A program made the position numbers and the translations under genes. A DNA stretch of 29,032 bases, taken from the NCBI GenBank assembly GCA_000435835.1, contig FR883419.1, positions 41,767 through 70,798 of the forward strand, written 5' to 3'. Shown here piece by piece: positions 22,063 to 29,032 of this stretch. Origin of the DNA: Clostridium sp. CAG:221 (GTDB lineage Bacteria > Bacillota > Clostridia > Clostridiales > Clostridiaceae). The notes under the pieces were generated by a model. The model searched no databases. It was given only the letters and a program-made list of their open reading frames with translations, and had not been told where the DNA came from. Numbering within the stretch: the stretch's first letter is position 1; every line of letters begins with the position of its first letter.

Positions 22063-23065
22063 TTGCTAATATGGACATTGCTTTTTGCAAAATTTCATTT
22101 TCTTCCTTGATTTTTTCAAAATCTTTCTTTAATTCATGAGCTTCTTTTAAGGAATTATCAATATTTATATTAATACAACTAGTACTAGAATCATCAACAA
22201 AATTATAATTATTCTTTTTATTATGAAATTCTCTATATTCAGTAGGGGAACAGTTTACTCTGTTAGTAAAAATATTGGTGAAGTGGGTTGGATTATCATA
22301 TCCAACTTTTCTTGCAATAGATACTAAAGATTCAGTGCTATTTATAAGCATAAGCTTGGCATCGCAAATTCTTAAATCAATGGCATAGTTTATTGGAGAA
22401 ACACCATATTCTTTAGTAAAAGAATGGCTTATATGACCAGTGCTTATATGAAAAACCTCAGAAAGTTTCTTTAAGGTTATTTTTTCAGTATAATGCTCAT
22501 TTATATATACAAGTACATCTCTTATAAATGAAGAGTGATTATTTTCAGATGATTCTTCTTCATGAGGAATTAAATGATAAATAGTTGAAGTTAATGAAGT
22601 GGCTAAAATATCACAAACACCATGAGAAATAGAATTATTATTTAAGCAAAGATTATATATTTCCTTAAATGTATTTTTTATAAAATCCTCATGAATTCCA
22701 GCATTCATTATATGAAATGTTTTATTAGGTAAAAGCATAACATCTTCAGTATTATAAGTAATTTTGTAATTACCTATAATACATGTCCAAGCATCAGCAG
22801 GATAATCTTTATCAGAAGTTATGGAATGAAGAACGCCTTTTTCCATAATAAGAATTTGACCTTTTTCCAATGTGAATGTATTCATATCTATGGTATACTC
22901 AGCTTTTCCATTGGCAATATATACTATTTCAGTAGCATTTTTATGTAAGTGATAATTATATACCCAACCAGGATTATTAAAATTATGACAAAGTCTTAAA
23001 AGTTTTGGTTGTTTATTGTCTTCAAATATATTGTTATCTTTTGGTGTAAAGTCATAAGAAAACAT
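22052..23065 (-). CDS. AraC-family transcriptional regulator with a C-terminal coiled-coil tail
   Basis: This 337-aa DNA-binding protein has an N-terminal cupin sensor (about 30-120; 'YHLHKNATEIVYIANGKAEY', 'LEKGQILIMEKGVLHSI') and two helix-turn-helix motifs (about 183-280). The first is in 'ITLKKLSEVFHISTGHISHS' and the second in 'SLVSIARKVGYDNPTHFTNI', with the family ending 'CSPTEYREF'. Most relatives end there. This one has about 55 more residues, the last 34 forming a charged heptad helix (KKDFEKIKEENEILQKAMSI). It faces away from the MFS-aroQ-ydiB genes, so it probably senses quinate, shikimate or a related compound and controls them. The ligand is inferred from context only. RBS AGGAGAG precedes the ATG. 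Confidence 0.9.
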   Translation of the reverse strand: MFSYDFTPKDNNIFEDNKQPKLLRLCHNFNNPGWVYNYHLHKNATEIVYIANGKAEYTIDMNTFTLEKGQILIMEKGVLHSITSDKDYPADAWTCIIGNYKITYNTEDVMLLPNKTFHIMNAGIHEDFIKNTFKEIYNLCLNNNSISHGVCDILATSLTSTIYHLIPHEEESSENNHSSFIRDVLVYINEHYTEKITLKKLSEVFHISTGHISHSFTKEYGVSPINYAIDLRICDAKLMLINSTESLVSIARKVGYDNPTHFTNIFTNRVNCSPTEYREFHNKKNNYNFVDDSSTSCININIDNSLKEAHELKKDFEKIKEENEILQKAMSILAKKN

Positions 23066-23101
23066 AAAAAATACTCTCCTAACTTATTAATTTTCAAGAC
23101 A

Positions 23102-23131
23102 ATTATATAATTAAACTTCTATATATTACAA
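23102..23131 (-). promoter_or_regulatory. Promoter of the AraC-family regulator gene
   Basis: On the minus strand TTGTAA (23131-23126) and TATAAT (23107-23102) are 18 bases apart, some 36 bases before the ATG. One of the two AGCAAGATAAT repeats (23148-23158) lies just upstream of its -35. Confidence 0.5.
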
Positions 23132-23147
23132 TAAAATTATGGAAAAA

Positions 23148-23222
23148 AGCAAGATAATATAGCTTAAAATCATAAAAACTCCTTAAAATCGTAGTTAAAT
23201 CATTAACAAATAGCAAGATAAT
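23148..23222 (+). promoter_or_regulatory. Paired direct repeats AGCAAGATAAT, candidate AraC-family binding sites
   Basis: An identical 11-base sequence occurs at 23148-23158 and 23212-23222, 64 bases apart, close to six helical turns. The second copy covers the place where a -35 would be for the tandem TATAAT boxes at 23233-23243, which lack a recognisable -35. This fits an activator-dependent promoter for the MFS gene. Confidence 0.5.
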
Positions 23223-23350
23223 TTTTTAACAATATAATATAATTAGTGTTCAAAATTTTAAATTAATAATATAATAAATACATAAGATGACAGAAGAATC
23301 ATAAAGTTAATTGTTAAAAAATATACATTCAATTGAGAAGGGGAATAAAA

Positions 23351-24544
23351 ATGAAAGAGCAAAATAAATCAATGAAAAGTTTGTATCCAACAGCTTTTGT
23401 ACTATATTTAAGTTTCTTTGTACATGGTTTTGGTGCAGCAATATTATCACAAAATACTAAATCATTTCAAGCTTTATGGAATACTGATGCAGCAGGAGTA
23501 CTTTATGTAATATCTGCATTAGGTATAGGAAGATTAATCACGTATCCTTTTTCAGGAGCAATTTCAGATAAGTTTGGTAGAAGACTTACTGTTATTATAG
23601 GGTGTTTAGTGTATATAGGATTCTTTGGGGGAATATTATTGGCACCAAATACAACAGTAGCTTTCTTTGTAGCAATTCTAGCTGGTGTAGCTAATGGATT
23701 CTTAGATTCAGGAGTACTTCCTGCAGTTATGGAAATATTGGTGCAATCATCAGGGCTTGCAAGTATTTTATCAAAGTTATGTATAGCAATAGCACAATAT
23801 ATTTTACCAGTAATGGTTACTTTCTGGGCATCTAATGGATTATGGTTTGGATGGACATTTGTAATTTGTATAGTATTATTAGTAGTTATATCATTATTAT
23901 TAACTAAGCTTCCTTTTGCAACTGTAGGAGAAGCTAAAGCAGAAACAGCAGCAGATGTTGTACAAGTTAAATCTAATTTTTGGATTGAAGGAGTAGCTTT
24001 AATTATAATGGGATATACAGCTACAGCAACTTTCCAAGTATTTTTAAATATAAATAAAGATTATGGAATGACATTCCTAAATATGACAGAAGCAGCAGCA
24101 GGTAAGATTGGATCAAACTATGCATTAGGTTCAATATTTGCAGTATTACTAAATGTTGTTTTAGTTAAATGGATTAAACCAGTTAGAATGATAGTAGTAT
24201 ATCCAGCATTATCATTAGCAACATTATTATGGATGTATTTTGTACCGAGTCCAATAGTAGCACAAATAGGAGGTTTCCTAATTGGTGCAACATGTGCTGG
24301 TGGAGTGTTACAATTTTTAGTTTCTGTAATGTCTGACCTTTTCCCAGCTTCAAAAGCTAAAGCTGTAAGTATGATTATGATAGCAGGTGCATTATGTGCA
24401 TTCAGTATAACTGCTATAGCAGGAACAGTAACTAGCAAATTTGGTGTTCAATACACATTATTAGTATCAGCAGTATTAGCTGTAGTTAGTATAATAGCAT
24501 CAATAGTAGTTAATATAAGATATAATATGTTAATGAATAAATAA
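23351..24544 (+). CDS. YdiN/YdiM-like MFS transporter, probably for quinate or shikimate
   Basis: This cytoplasmic-membrane permease of about 397 aa has twelve hydrophobic segments. It carries the MFS motif A after helix 2 (GAISDKFGRRLTV) and its counterpart near 'SVMSDLFPASKAKAVS'. Stretches such as 'LYLSFFVHGFGAAILSQN', 'ISALGIGRLITYPFSGAISDKFGRR' and 'IGATCAGGVLQFLVSVMSDLFP' line up with my recollection of E. coli YdiN, encoded beside ydiB-aroD. A TTG at 23333 is in frame, but AGAAGGGGA places the start at ATG 23351. It heads the genes for dehydroquinate dehydratase and quinate/shikimate dehydrogenase. Substrate is inferred from this setting and not shown by sequence. Confidence 0.85.
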   Translation: MKEQNKSMKSLYPTAFVLYLSFFVHGFGAAILSQNTKSFQALWNTDAAGVLYVISALGIGRLITYPFSGAISDKFGRRLTVIIGCLVYIGFFGGILLAPNTTVAFFVAILAGVANGFLDSGVLPAVMEILVQSSGLASILSKLCIAIAQYILPVMVTFWASNGLWFGWTFVICIVLLVVISLLLTKLPFATVGEAKAETAADVVQVKSNFWIEGVALIIMGYTATATFQVFLNINKDYGMTFLNMTEAAAGKIGSNYALGSIFAVLLNVVLVKWIKPVRMIVVYPALSLATLLWMYFVPSPIVAQIGGFLIGATCAGGVLQFLVSVMSDLFPASKAKAVSMIMIAGALCAFSITAIAGTVTSKFGVQYTLLVSAVLAVVSIIASIVVNIRYNMLMNK

Positions 24545-24554
24545 AAAAGATTGA

Positions 24555-24596
24555 AATTTCACTTCCTTATGATAATCTTAAGGAAGTTGAATTTTT
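24555..24596 (+). terminator. Terminator or partial terminator after the MFS gene
   Basis: ACTTCCTTA (24561-24569) pairs with TAAGGAAGT (24579-24587). The stem can be extended imperfectly to about 16 bp, and ATTTTT follows. The next gene starts only 45 bases later without an obvious promoter, so read-through is likely. Confidence 0.65.
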
Positions 24597-24641
24597 AGAT
24601 AAAACACAAAGTATATATAGACAAAGAGAGGATGAATTATA

Positions 24642-25091
24642 ATGAAAAAAGTAATGTTATTACATGGTGTTAATCATAATATGTTTGGTAAAAGAGATCC
24701 AAAGCAATATGGAACAATAACTTTAGATGGAATTAATAAAAAAGTTGATGATTTAGCAAAGGAATTAGATATAGAAGTTACAAACTTCCAAACTAATAAT
24801 GAAGGTGAATTTGTTGATAAAATTCATGAAGCATATTTAGAAGGATATGATGGAGTTATGTTAAATGCTGGTGCATGGACTCATTACAGCCATGCTATAG
24901 GAGATGCACTTAGAATGTTAGAGTGCCCAGTTATTGAATTACACATGTCAAATGTACATGCTAGAGAAGAATTCAGACATCACTCAGTCATATCACCAAT
25001 AGCTTCAGGAATAATAGTTGGTCTTGGTTCATCAGTTTATACTTTAGGACTAAGAGCTTTTGATGATATATTTAGAGGAAATAATGACTAA
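24642..25091 (+). CDS. aroQ: Type II 3-dehydroquinate dehydratase
   Basis: This 149-aa subunit of a dodecameric enzyme interconverts 3-dehydroquinate and 3-dehydroshikimate by anti-elimination. The catalytic set is intact by position: N11, R18 and Y23 in 'VNHNMFGKRDPKQYG', N75 and H81 in 'NAGAWTHYS', H101 in 'IELHMSNVHAREEFRHHS', and R108/R112. It differs from the standard family at the first motif (HGVNHNMFG for NGPNLNLLG) and by Trp79 where Tyr or Leu is usual. It is the only dehydroquinate dehydratase in the window, so it may serve both salvage and biosynthesis, though another copy could exist elsewhere. It lies between the transporter and ydiB-like genes. Confidence 0.93.
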   Translation: MKKVMLLHGVNHNMFGKRDPKQYGTITLDGINKKVDDLAKELDIEVTNFQTNNEGEFVDKIHEAYLEGYDGVMLNAGAWTHYSHAIGDALRMLECPVIELHMSNVHAREEFRHHSVISPIASGIIVGLGSSVYTLGLRAFDDIFRGNND

Positions 25092-25132
25092 TTAAATTTA
25101 TTTAATACTTTTATATTAAGGAGATTAAAGTA

Positions 25133-26002
25133 ATGGAAAAGAGAATTACAGGACATACTGAATTAATAGGGCTTATGGCTTATCCAATACGTCATTCAAG
25201 TTCACCAGCAATGCATAATGCAGCATTTGCTAAATTAGGATTAGATTATGCATACTTAGCATTTGAAGTAGATAATGATTCTTTAGAAGGGGCTGTTCAA
25301 GGAATAAGATCTTTAAAATTAGTTGGATCTAATGTTTCTATGCCAAATAAGACAGTTGTACACAAATATTTAGATAAATTATCTCCAGCAGCTGAAATGT
25401 GTGGTGCTGTTAATACAATAGTAAATGAAGATGGTGTATTAACTGGTCATATAACAGATGGTACAGGATATATGATGTCTTTAAAAGATAATGGTGTAGA
25501 TGTTATTGGTAAGAAAATGACAATAGTAGGAGCAGGGGGAGCTGCTACTGCAATAGAAATACAAGCAGCTTTAGATGGAGTTGCAGAAATTTCTATATTT
25601 AATAGAAAAGATGAATTTTGGGCAAACGCAGAAGAAACTGTAAGAAAAATCAATGAAAAAACTAATTGTAAAGCACAATTATTTGATTTAGCAGATTTAG
25701 ATAAGTTAAAAGAAGAAATAGCAAGTAGCTATCTTTTCACTAATGCTACAGGGATGGGAATGAAGCCGTTAGAAGGACAAACTTATATTCCAGATAAATC
25801 ATTCTTAAGACCAGATCTTATTGTTTCAGATGTTGTTTACTATCCAAGAGAAACTGAATTGTTAAGAATGGCTAAAGAAGTTGGATGTAAAACTATGAAT
25901 GGTCTTGGTATGATGTTATTCCAAGGAGCTGCAGCATTTAAGATGTGGACAGGAGAAGACATGCCAATAGAATATATGAAAGAAAAACTAGATATTAAAT
26001 AA
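25133..26002 (+). CDS. ydiB: YdiB-like quinate/shikimate dehydrogenase
   Basis: This 289-aa NAD(P)-dependent enzyme is expected to oxidise quinate to 3-dehydroquinate or shikimate to 3-dehydroshikimate. Sequence landmarks match YdiB more than AroE: 'ELIGLMAYPIRHSSSPAMHN', 'YLAFEVDNDSLEGA', the catalytic Lys in 'VGSNVSMPNKTVV', 'VNTIVNEDG', the Asp in 'HITDGTGYMMSL', the dinucleotide-binding 'IVGAGGAATAIEIQAALDG' then 'IFNRKDEFW', and the C-terminal 'GLGMMLFQGAAAFKMWTGEDMPIEYMKEKL'. TAAGGAGA lies before the ATG. It is 41 bases from aroQ and coexpressed with it. The cofactor choice and direction are inferred from the family. Confidence 0.93.
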   Translation: MEKRITGHTELIGLMAYPIRHSSSPAMHNAAFAKLGLDYAYLAFEVDNDSLEGAVQGIRSLKLVGSNVSMPNKTVVHKYLDKLSPAAEMCGAVNTIVNEDGVLTGHITDGTGYMMSLKDNGVDVIGKKMTIVGAGGAATAIEIQAALDGVAEISIFNRKDEFWANAEETVRKINEKTNCKAQLFDLADLDKLKEEIASSYLFTNATGMGMKPLEGQTYIPDKSFLRPDLIVSDVVYYPRETELLRMAKEVGCKTMNGLGMMLFQGAAAFKMWTGEDMPIEYMKEKLDIK

Positions 26003-26013
26003 TAATGTTTAGA

Positions 26014-26066
26014 AGGGTTGTTATTAAACTGACTTTTTTAGGAAGTTTTTTTTAACAACTCTTTTG
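26014..26066 (+). terminator. Terminator after the ydiB-like gene
   Basis: AGGGTTGTT (26014-26022) pairs with AACAACTCT (26054-26062) with one G-U. The 31-base loop can fold further, and TTTTG follows. It is weaker than the other terminators here because of the large loop. Confidence 0.55.
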
Positions 26067-26091
26067 TCAATGAATGAAATAATATGATAAT
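26064..26091 (+). promoter_or_regulatory. Promoter of the TRAP transporter genes
   Basis: TTGTCA (26064-26069) and GATAAT (26086-26091) are 16 bases apart, and the dctQ-type ATG is 34 bases downstream. The -35 touches the end of the preceding terminator. Confidence 0.5.
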
Positions 26092-26124
26092 ATTACAAAA
26101 GAAAAGTAAAGGAGAATAACAGTT

Positions 26125-26604
26125 ATGAAGATAATTAAATGGTTAGATGATAACTTTGAAGAGTTTATTCTAGTTATTCTTTTATTAGCCATGACTTTAA
26201 TAATGGGTATACAGGTATTTACTAGATATTTATTAGGTAATTCATTAGCTTGGTCGGAAGAAATAACTAGATATTTATTTATATGGTCAGGGTTCATTAG
26301 TGTAAGTTATTGCACAAAAAAATGTATATCTATAAAAATAGAACAATTTATATCTATCTTTCCTAAGAGAGGAAAAGCAATGATTAAGTTAGTAAATCAT
26401 ACAATAGAAATAATATTTTTCTTATTTTTAATTCCATATGCTTATCTTTATTTAAAATCAGCCGTAGTTAGTGGACAAACAAGTCCTGCTTGTGGTATTC
26501 CAATGTATTATATACAGGCTGCACCATTATTTAGTTTTATACTAGTATCTATAAGGCTTATACAAAGATGGATAGAAGAATTAAAGTTTATTAGGGAGGT
26601 TTAG
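26125..26604 (+). CDS. dctQ: TRAP transporter small permease (DctQ type)
   Basis: This 159-aa membrane protein has four predicted helices. The family features are the N-terminal 'WLDDNFEEFILVILLLAMTLIMGIQVFTRYLL', then 'SLAWSEEITRYLFIWSGFISVSYCTKK' (the conserved W-x-E-E segment), and the last pair of helices ending 'RLIQRWIEELK'. DctQ binds the large permease and is needed for Na+-driven uptake of carboxylates. RBS AAAGGAG precedes the ATG. It is the first of three genes arranged small permease, large permease, binding protein, with only three bases between its stop and the next start. Cargo is probably a hydroxylated cyclic carboxylate, by context. Confidence 0.9.
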   Translation: MKIIKWLDDNFEEFILVILLLAMTLIMGIQVFTRYLLGNSLAWSEEITRYLFIWSGFISVSYCTKKCISIKIEQFISIFPKRGKAMIKLVNHTIEIIFFLFLIPYAYLYLKSAVVSGQTSPACGIPMYYIQAAPLFSFILVSIRLIQRWIEELKFIREV

Positions 26605-26607
26605 TAT

Positions 26608-27897
26608 ATGATGACAGGGGTTATATTTTTAATATTCTTTATATGTTTGATGATAGCAATACCAATATCAATATCTTTAGGAATTGTATCAATATTACCA
26701 GGTATACTAGATTCTTCATTTACAGTAAGTGCTAAGTATATAGTTAGATCTATGTTTGGAGGTTTGGATAGCTTTCCTCTTTTAGCAGTGCCAATGTTTA
26801 TATTCTCTGGAATATTGATGGCTAGAGGAGGAATATCAAAAAGGCTTTTTAATGTTTTTTCTTATTTTTTAGGAAAATTTACGGCAGGTATTCCATGTGC
26901 AGTAATTGTAACCTGCTTATTTTATGGTGCCATATCAGGCTCAGCACCTGCAACAGTAGCAGCTGTTGGAAGTATGACTATTCCGTTTTTGTGTGGACTT
27001 GGGTATGATAAAAAATTTGCTACAGCTATTGTTGCAGTGGCAGGAGGGTTAGGGGTTATTATTCCACCTAGTATACCATTTATAATGTATGGGACAACAA
27101 CAGGAGAATCTGTAAGTGATTTATTTATGGCAGGAATAATTCCGGGAGTAATTATTGCAGCTTTATTAATGATATATTCAATTGTATATTGTAATAAGTA
27201 TGGAGAAGATAGAGAAAAAATTAATAAGGTAACAGGTGAATTAAGAAAAAATGGTTTGTTTAAGTTATTAAAGGAAAGCTTTTTTGCTTTATTATCACCT
27301 ATAATTATTTTAGGATGTATTTATTCTGGAGTGGCTTCACCAACAGAAGCAGCTGTTATATCTGTATTTTATGCAGTAATTCTTAGTGTTTTTATATATA
27401 AAAGTATTGAGATTAAAGATATATTTGATGTTTGTGTTGAAACCATAAGGACTTTTGCACCAATATTATTTATTTTAGCAACATCAGTTGCTTTTTCAAG
27501 AGTTTTAACATTAATGCAGGTGCCACAAATTGTAAGTGAATGGATATTAACTAATTTTAGTAATAAAATAACTATATTATTAGTGATAAATTTAGTGTTA
27601 TTGGCAGTTGGAATGGTTATGGACACCACTCCAGCAATTCTTATATTAACACCTATATTATTACCAATAGTTACTGCTATAGGTGTAAATCCAATTCAAT
27701 TTGGAGTAATTATGATTGTAAATTTAGCTATAGGTTTTATTACACCACCAATAGGAATTAATCTTTTTGTGGCAAGCTCCTTAACTGATGTGCCAGTTAT
27801 GGATATAGCTAAAAAATCTATTCCTATGATTATTTGTTTCTTAATTGCATTATTATTATTTACATTTATACCATCAATAAGTTTAATGCTGTTATAA
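26608..27897 (+). CDS. dctM: TRAP transporter large permease (DctM type)
   Basis: This 429-aa polytopic membrane subunit forms the translocation channel. Signatures seen are 'FGGLDSFPLLAVPMFIFSGILMARGGISKRL', 'FYGAISGSAPATVAAVGSMTIPFL', 'GGLGVIIPPSIPFIMYG', 'ASPTEAAVISVFYAVI', 'GMVMDTTPAILILTPILLPI' and 'GFITPPIGINLFVASSLT'. The length is standard for DctM. The start ATG follows GGGAGGT at seven bases. A second ATG follows immediately and is equally possible. It couples Na+ entry to uptake of substrate delivered by the binding protein encoded next. Confidence 0.95.
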   Translation: MMTGVIFLIFFICLMIAIPISISLGIVSILPGILDSSFTVSAKYIVRSMFGGLDSFPLLAVPMFIFSGILMARGGISKRLFNVFSYFLGKFTAGIPCAVIVTCLFYGAISGSAPATVAAVGSMTIPFLCGLGYDKKFATAIVAVAGGLGVIIPPSIPFIMYGTTTGESVSDLFMAGIIPGVIIAALLMIYSIVYCNKYGEDREKINKVTGELRKNGLFKLLKESFFALLSPIIILGCIYSGVASPTEAAVISVFYAVILSVFIYKSIEIKDIFDVCVETIRTFAPILFILATSVAFSRVLTLMQVPQIVSEWILTNFSNKITILLVINLVLLAVGMVMDTTPAILILTPILLPIVTAIGVNPIQFGVIMIVNLAIGFITPPIGINLFVASSLTDVPVMDIAKKSIPMIICFLIALLLFTFIPSISLMLL

Positions 27898-27912
27898 AAA
27901 TGGAGGTATGTC

Positions 27913-28926
27913 ATGAGGAAAAGAAGCAAAAGAAAAATATTATGTTTTTCACTTGGAATGATACTAACTGTATGTTTAACAGGATGCAGTACAGCATCAA
28001 AAGATGAACAGGTACAAACATATGCATGGCCAATTGCTACAGCAAGCCCAGAAGACACTGTAACGCAGATATTAGCAGAAAAATTTGCAGAAGAAGTAGA
28101 TAGGCTTAGTGAAGGAAAAATGCGTATAGAAGTATATTCTAATAGTATATTAGGTGGAGATAGAGAACTTTTAGAAAGTTGCAAGGATGGAGATATCCCC
28201 TTTGTAGTTCAAAATACAGCACCACAGGTTTCTTTTATTAAAGAAGCAGCAATATTTGATTTACCTTGTGCATTTTCAGATATCAATGAAGTTAGAAGCG
28301 TAGTTGATAATAAGGAGTTTTTATCAATTATGAAGAAGGCTTATAGAAATTCAGGATATGAACTTATGGGATATGCTGATCAAGGTTTTAGAGTTATGTC
28401 TACTAATAAGCTCATAGAAGATATAAGTGATTTTAAGGGCCAAAAGATTAGAACAATGGAAAATACTAATCATATAGAGTTTTGGAAGGCTATAAGAGCA
28501 AGTGCTACACCAATGACTTTCAGTGAAGTTTATATAGGACTTCAACAAAATACTATAGATGCACAGGAAAATCCTTATGAAGTAATTGTATCTAATAAAT
28601 TGTATGAGCAACAGAAGTATATTGTTGAAACCAATCATTTAGCACATTTAATATCATTAATAGTTAGTGAAGATTTTTATAAAGAATTAACTAAAGAGCA
28701 AAGGGAAATAATAGATGCTGCATCGGAAGCAGCTATTAAATATGCAAGAGAATCTTCTGATGTAAGAGTATCTGAAAAAATAGATGTTATTAAAGAGAGT
28801 GGAACAGAGATAATAAAAGTTTCTGATGAGCTAAGAAATAAAATGCTAAATGCCAGTGAAGAAATTTATAATAGTATTAGAAATATAGTTGGTGGTGAAT
28901 TAGTGGATTTATATATTGAGAAATAG
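27913..28926 (+). CDS. dctP: TRAP transporter substrate-binding lipoprotein (DctP type)
   Basis: This 337-aa extracellular solute-binding protein is anchored by a lipid: positively charged MRKRSKRK, a hydrophobic stretch, then the lipobox LTGC with the modified Cys at 25. This is the Gram-positive form of a protein that is periplasmic in proteobacteria. DctP features include 'AEKFAEEVDRLSEGKMRIEVY', 'FDLPCAFSD', 'GYADQGFRVMSTNK', R180 in 'FKGQKIRTMEN' (the position of the carboxylate-binding arginine), and 'SEVYIGLQQNTIDAQENP'. RBS GGAGGT precedes the ATG. The ligand is unknown; quinate or shikimate is suggested by the neighbouring genes. Confidence 0.93.
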   Translation: MRKRSKRKILCFSLGMILTVCLTGCSTASKDEQVQTYAWPIATASPEDTVTQILAEKFAEEVDRLSEGKMRIEVYSNSILGGDRELLESCKDGDIPFVVQNTAPQVSFIKEAAIFDLPCAFSDINEVRSVVDNKEFLSIMKKAYRNSGYELMGYADQGFRVMSTNKLIEDISDFKGQKIRTMENTNHIEFWKAIRASATPMTFSEVYIGLQQNTIDAQENPYEVIVSNKLYEQQKYIVETNHLAHLISLIVSEDFYKELTKEQREIIDAASEAAIKYARESSDVRVSEKIDVIKESGTEIIKVSDELRNKMLNASEEIYNSIRNIVGGELVDLYIEK

Positions 28927-28957
28927 TTTTTATAAATATTAAAAATATTTATAAAAA
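28927..28957 (+). repeat. A/T-only perfect inverted repeat after the TRAP genes
   Basis: A 14-base arm tttttataaatatt (28927-28940) is perfectly complementary to 28944-28957 across a 3-base loop. It begins right after the dctP stop. It has no G or C, so it is a weak stem; it may still help end the transcript. The rest of the window to 29032 is AT-rich with no visible gene. Confidence 0.5.
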
Positions 28958-29032
28958 GAGAAGATTGAAAAAAGAAAAATTAAATTTTTAACATATAAAT
29001 TAATAATAAATGCATTAAATTCTAAATGATTA

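Noticed and set aside
22040..23065. Considered whether the coiled-coil tail of the AraC-type gene reflects an insertion sequence remnant in the DNA.
   Set aside because: No terminal inverted repeats or other transposase pieces are visible. The frame is continuous, so only the protein-level similarity is reported.
27696..28184. A 162-codon minus-strand open frame across the dctM-dctP junction.
   Set aside because: It overlaps two well-supported TRAP genes in antisense and has low-complexity composition.

Overview
The window reads as low-GC Firmicute DNA, most likely Clostridium sensu stricto. It is very AT-rich, uses AGA and ATA codons heavily, has strong GGAGG-type ribosome binding sites with many TTG/GTG starts, and carries a leucine T-box leader and a reverse rubrerythrin. 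I cannot name the species from sequence alone.

Layout. Positions 1-1745 hold the tail of an Rpn-type nuclease/transposase protein, a reverse-strand GNAT acetyltransferase and a compact MntA/HepT toxin-antitoxin pair. Positions 1784-4671 hold leuS on the reverse strand behind its own promoter and a T-box leader. Positions 4805-8625 hold a CNT nucleoside transporter and a secreted GH13 amylase with C-terminal starch-binding modules. Positions 8785-11774 hold an OmpR-type two-component system. Positions 11967-12656 hold a reverse rubrerythrin behind a promoter whose spacer is a PerR-box-like palindrome. A cardiolipin synthase follows.

Positions 14374-22013 form the aromatic amino acid block: aroF, aroB, aroA, aroC, pheA, aroE, aroK. 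Together these make chorismate and prephenate and then phenylpyruvate. No tyrA lies in the block, and the only dehydroquinate dehydratase is in the next cluster. Upstream of aroF there is a near-consensus promoter, a 34-codon ORF with 13 aromatic residues, and a terminator with a competing antiterminator pairing. I read this as a ribosome-mediated attenuator sensing Phe, Tyr and Trp charging. It is the most interesting element in the window.

Positions 22052-28926 look like a quinate/shikimate uptake and salvage island: a divergent AraC-family regulator, a YdiN-like MFS transporter, a type II dehydroquinate dehydratase, a YdiB-like quinate/shikimate dehydrogenase and a three-part TRAP transporter. 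The gene set parallels E. coli ydiN-ydiB-aroD, but with the unrelated type II dehydratase in place of AroD. Its products, dehydroquinate and dehydroshikimate, would feed the adjacent biosynthetic block.

Three intergenic copies of a structured repeat of about 140 bp (near 6.1, 12.7 and 19.5 kb) share two small hairpins whose arms change in a compensatory way. This suggests a miniature mobile or RNA-structured element.
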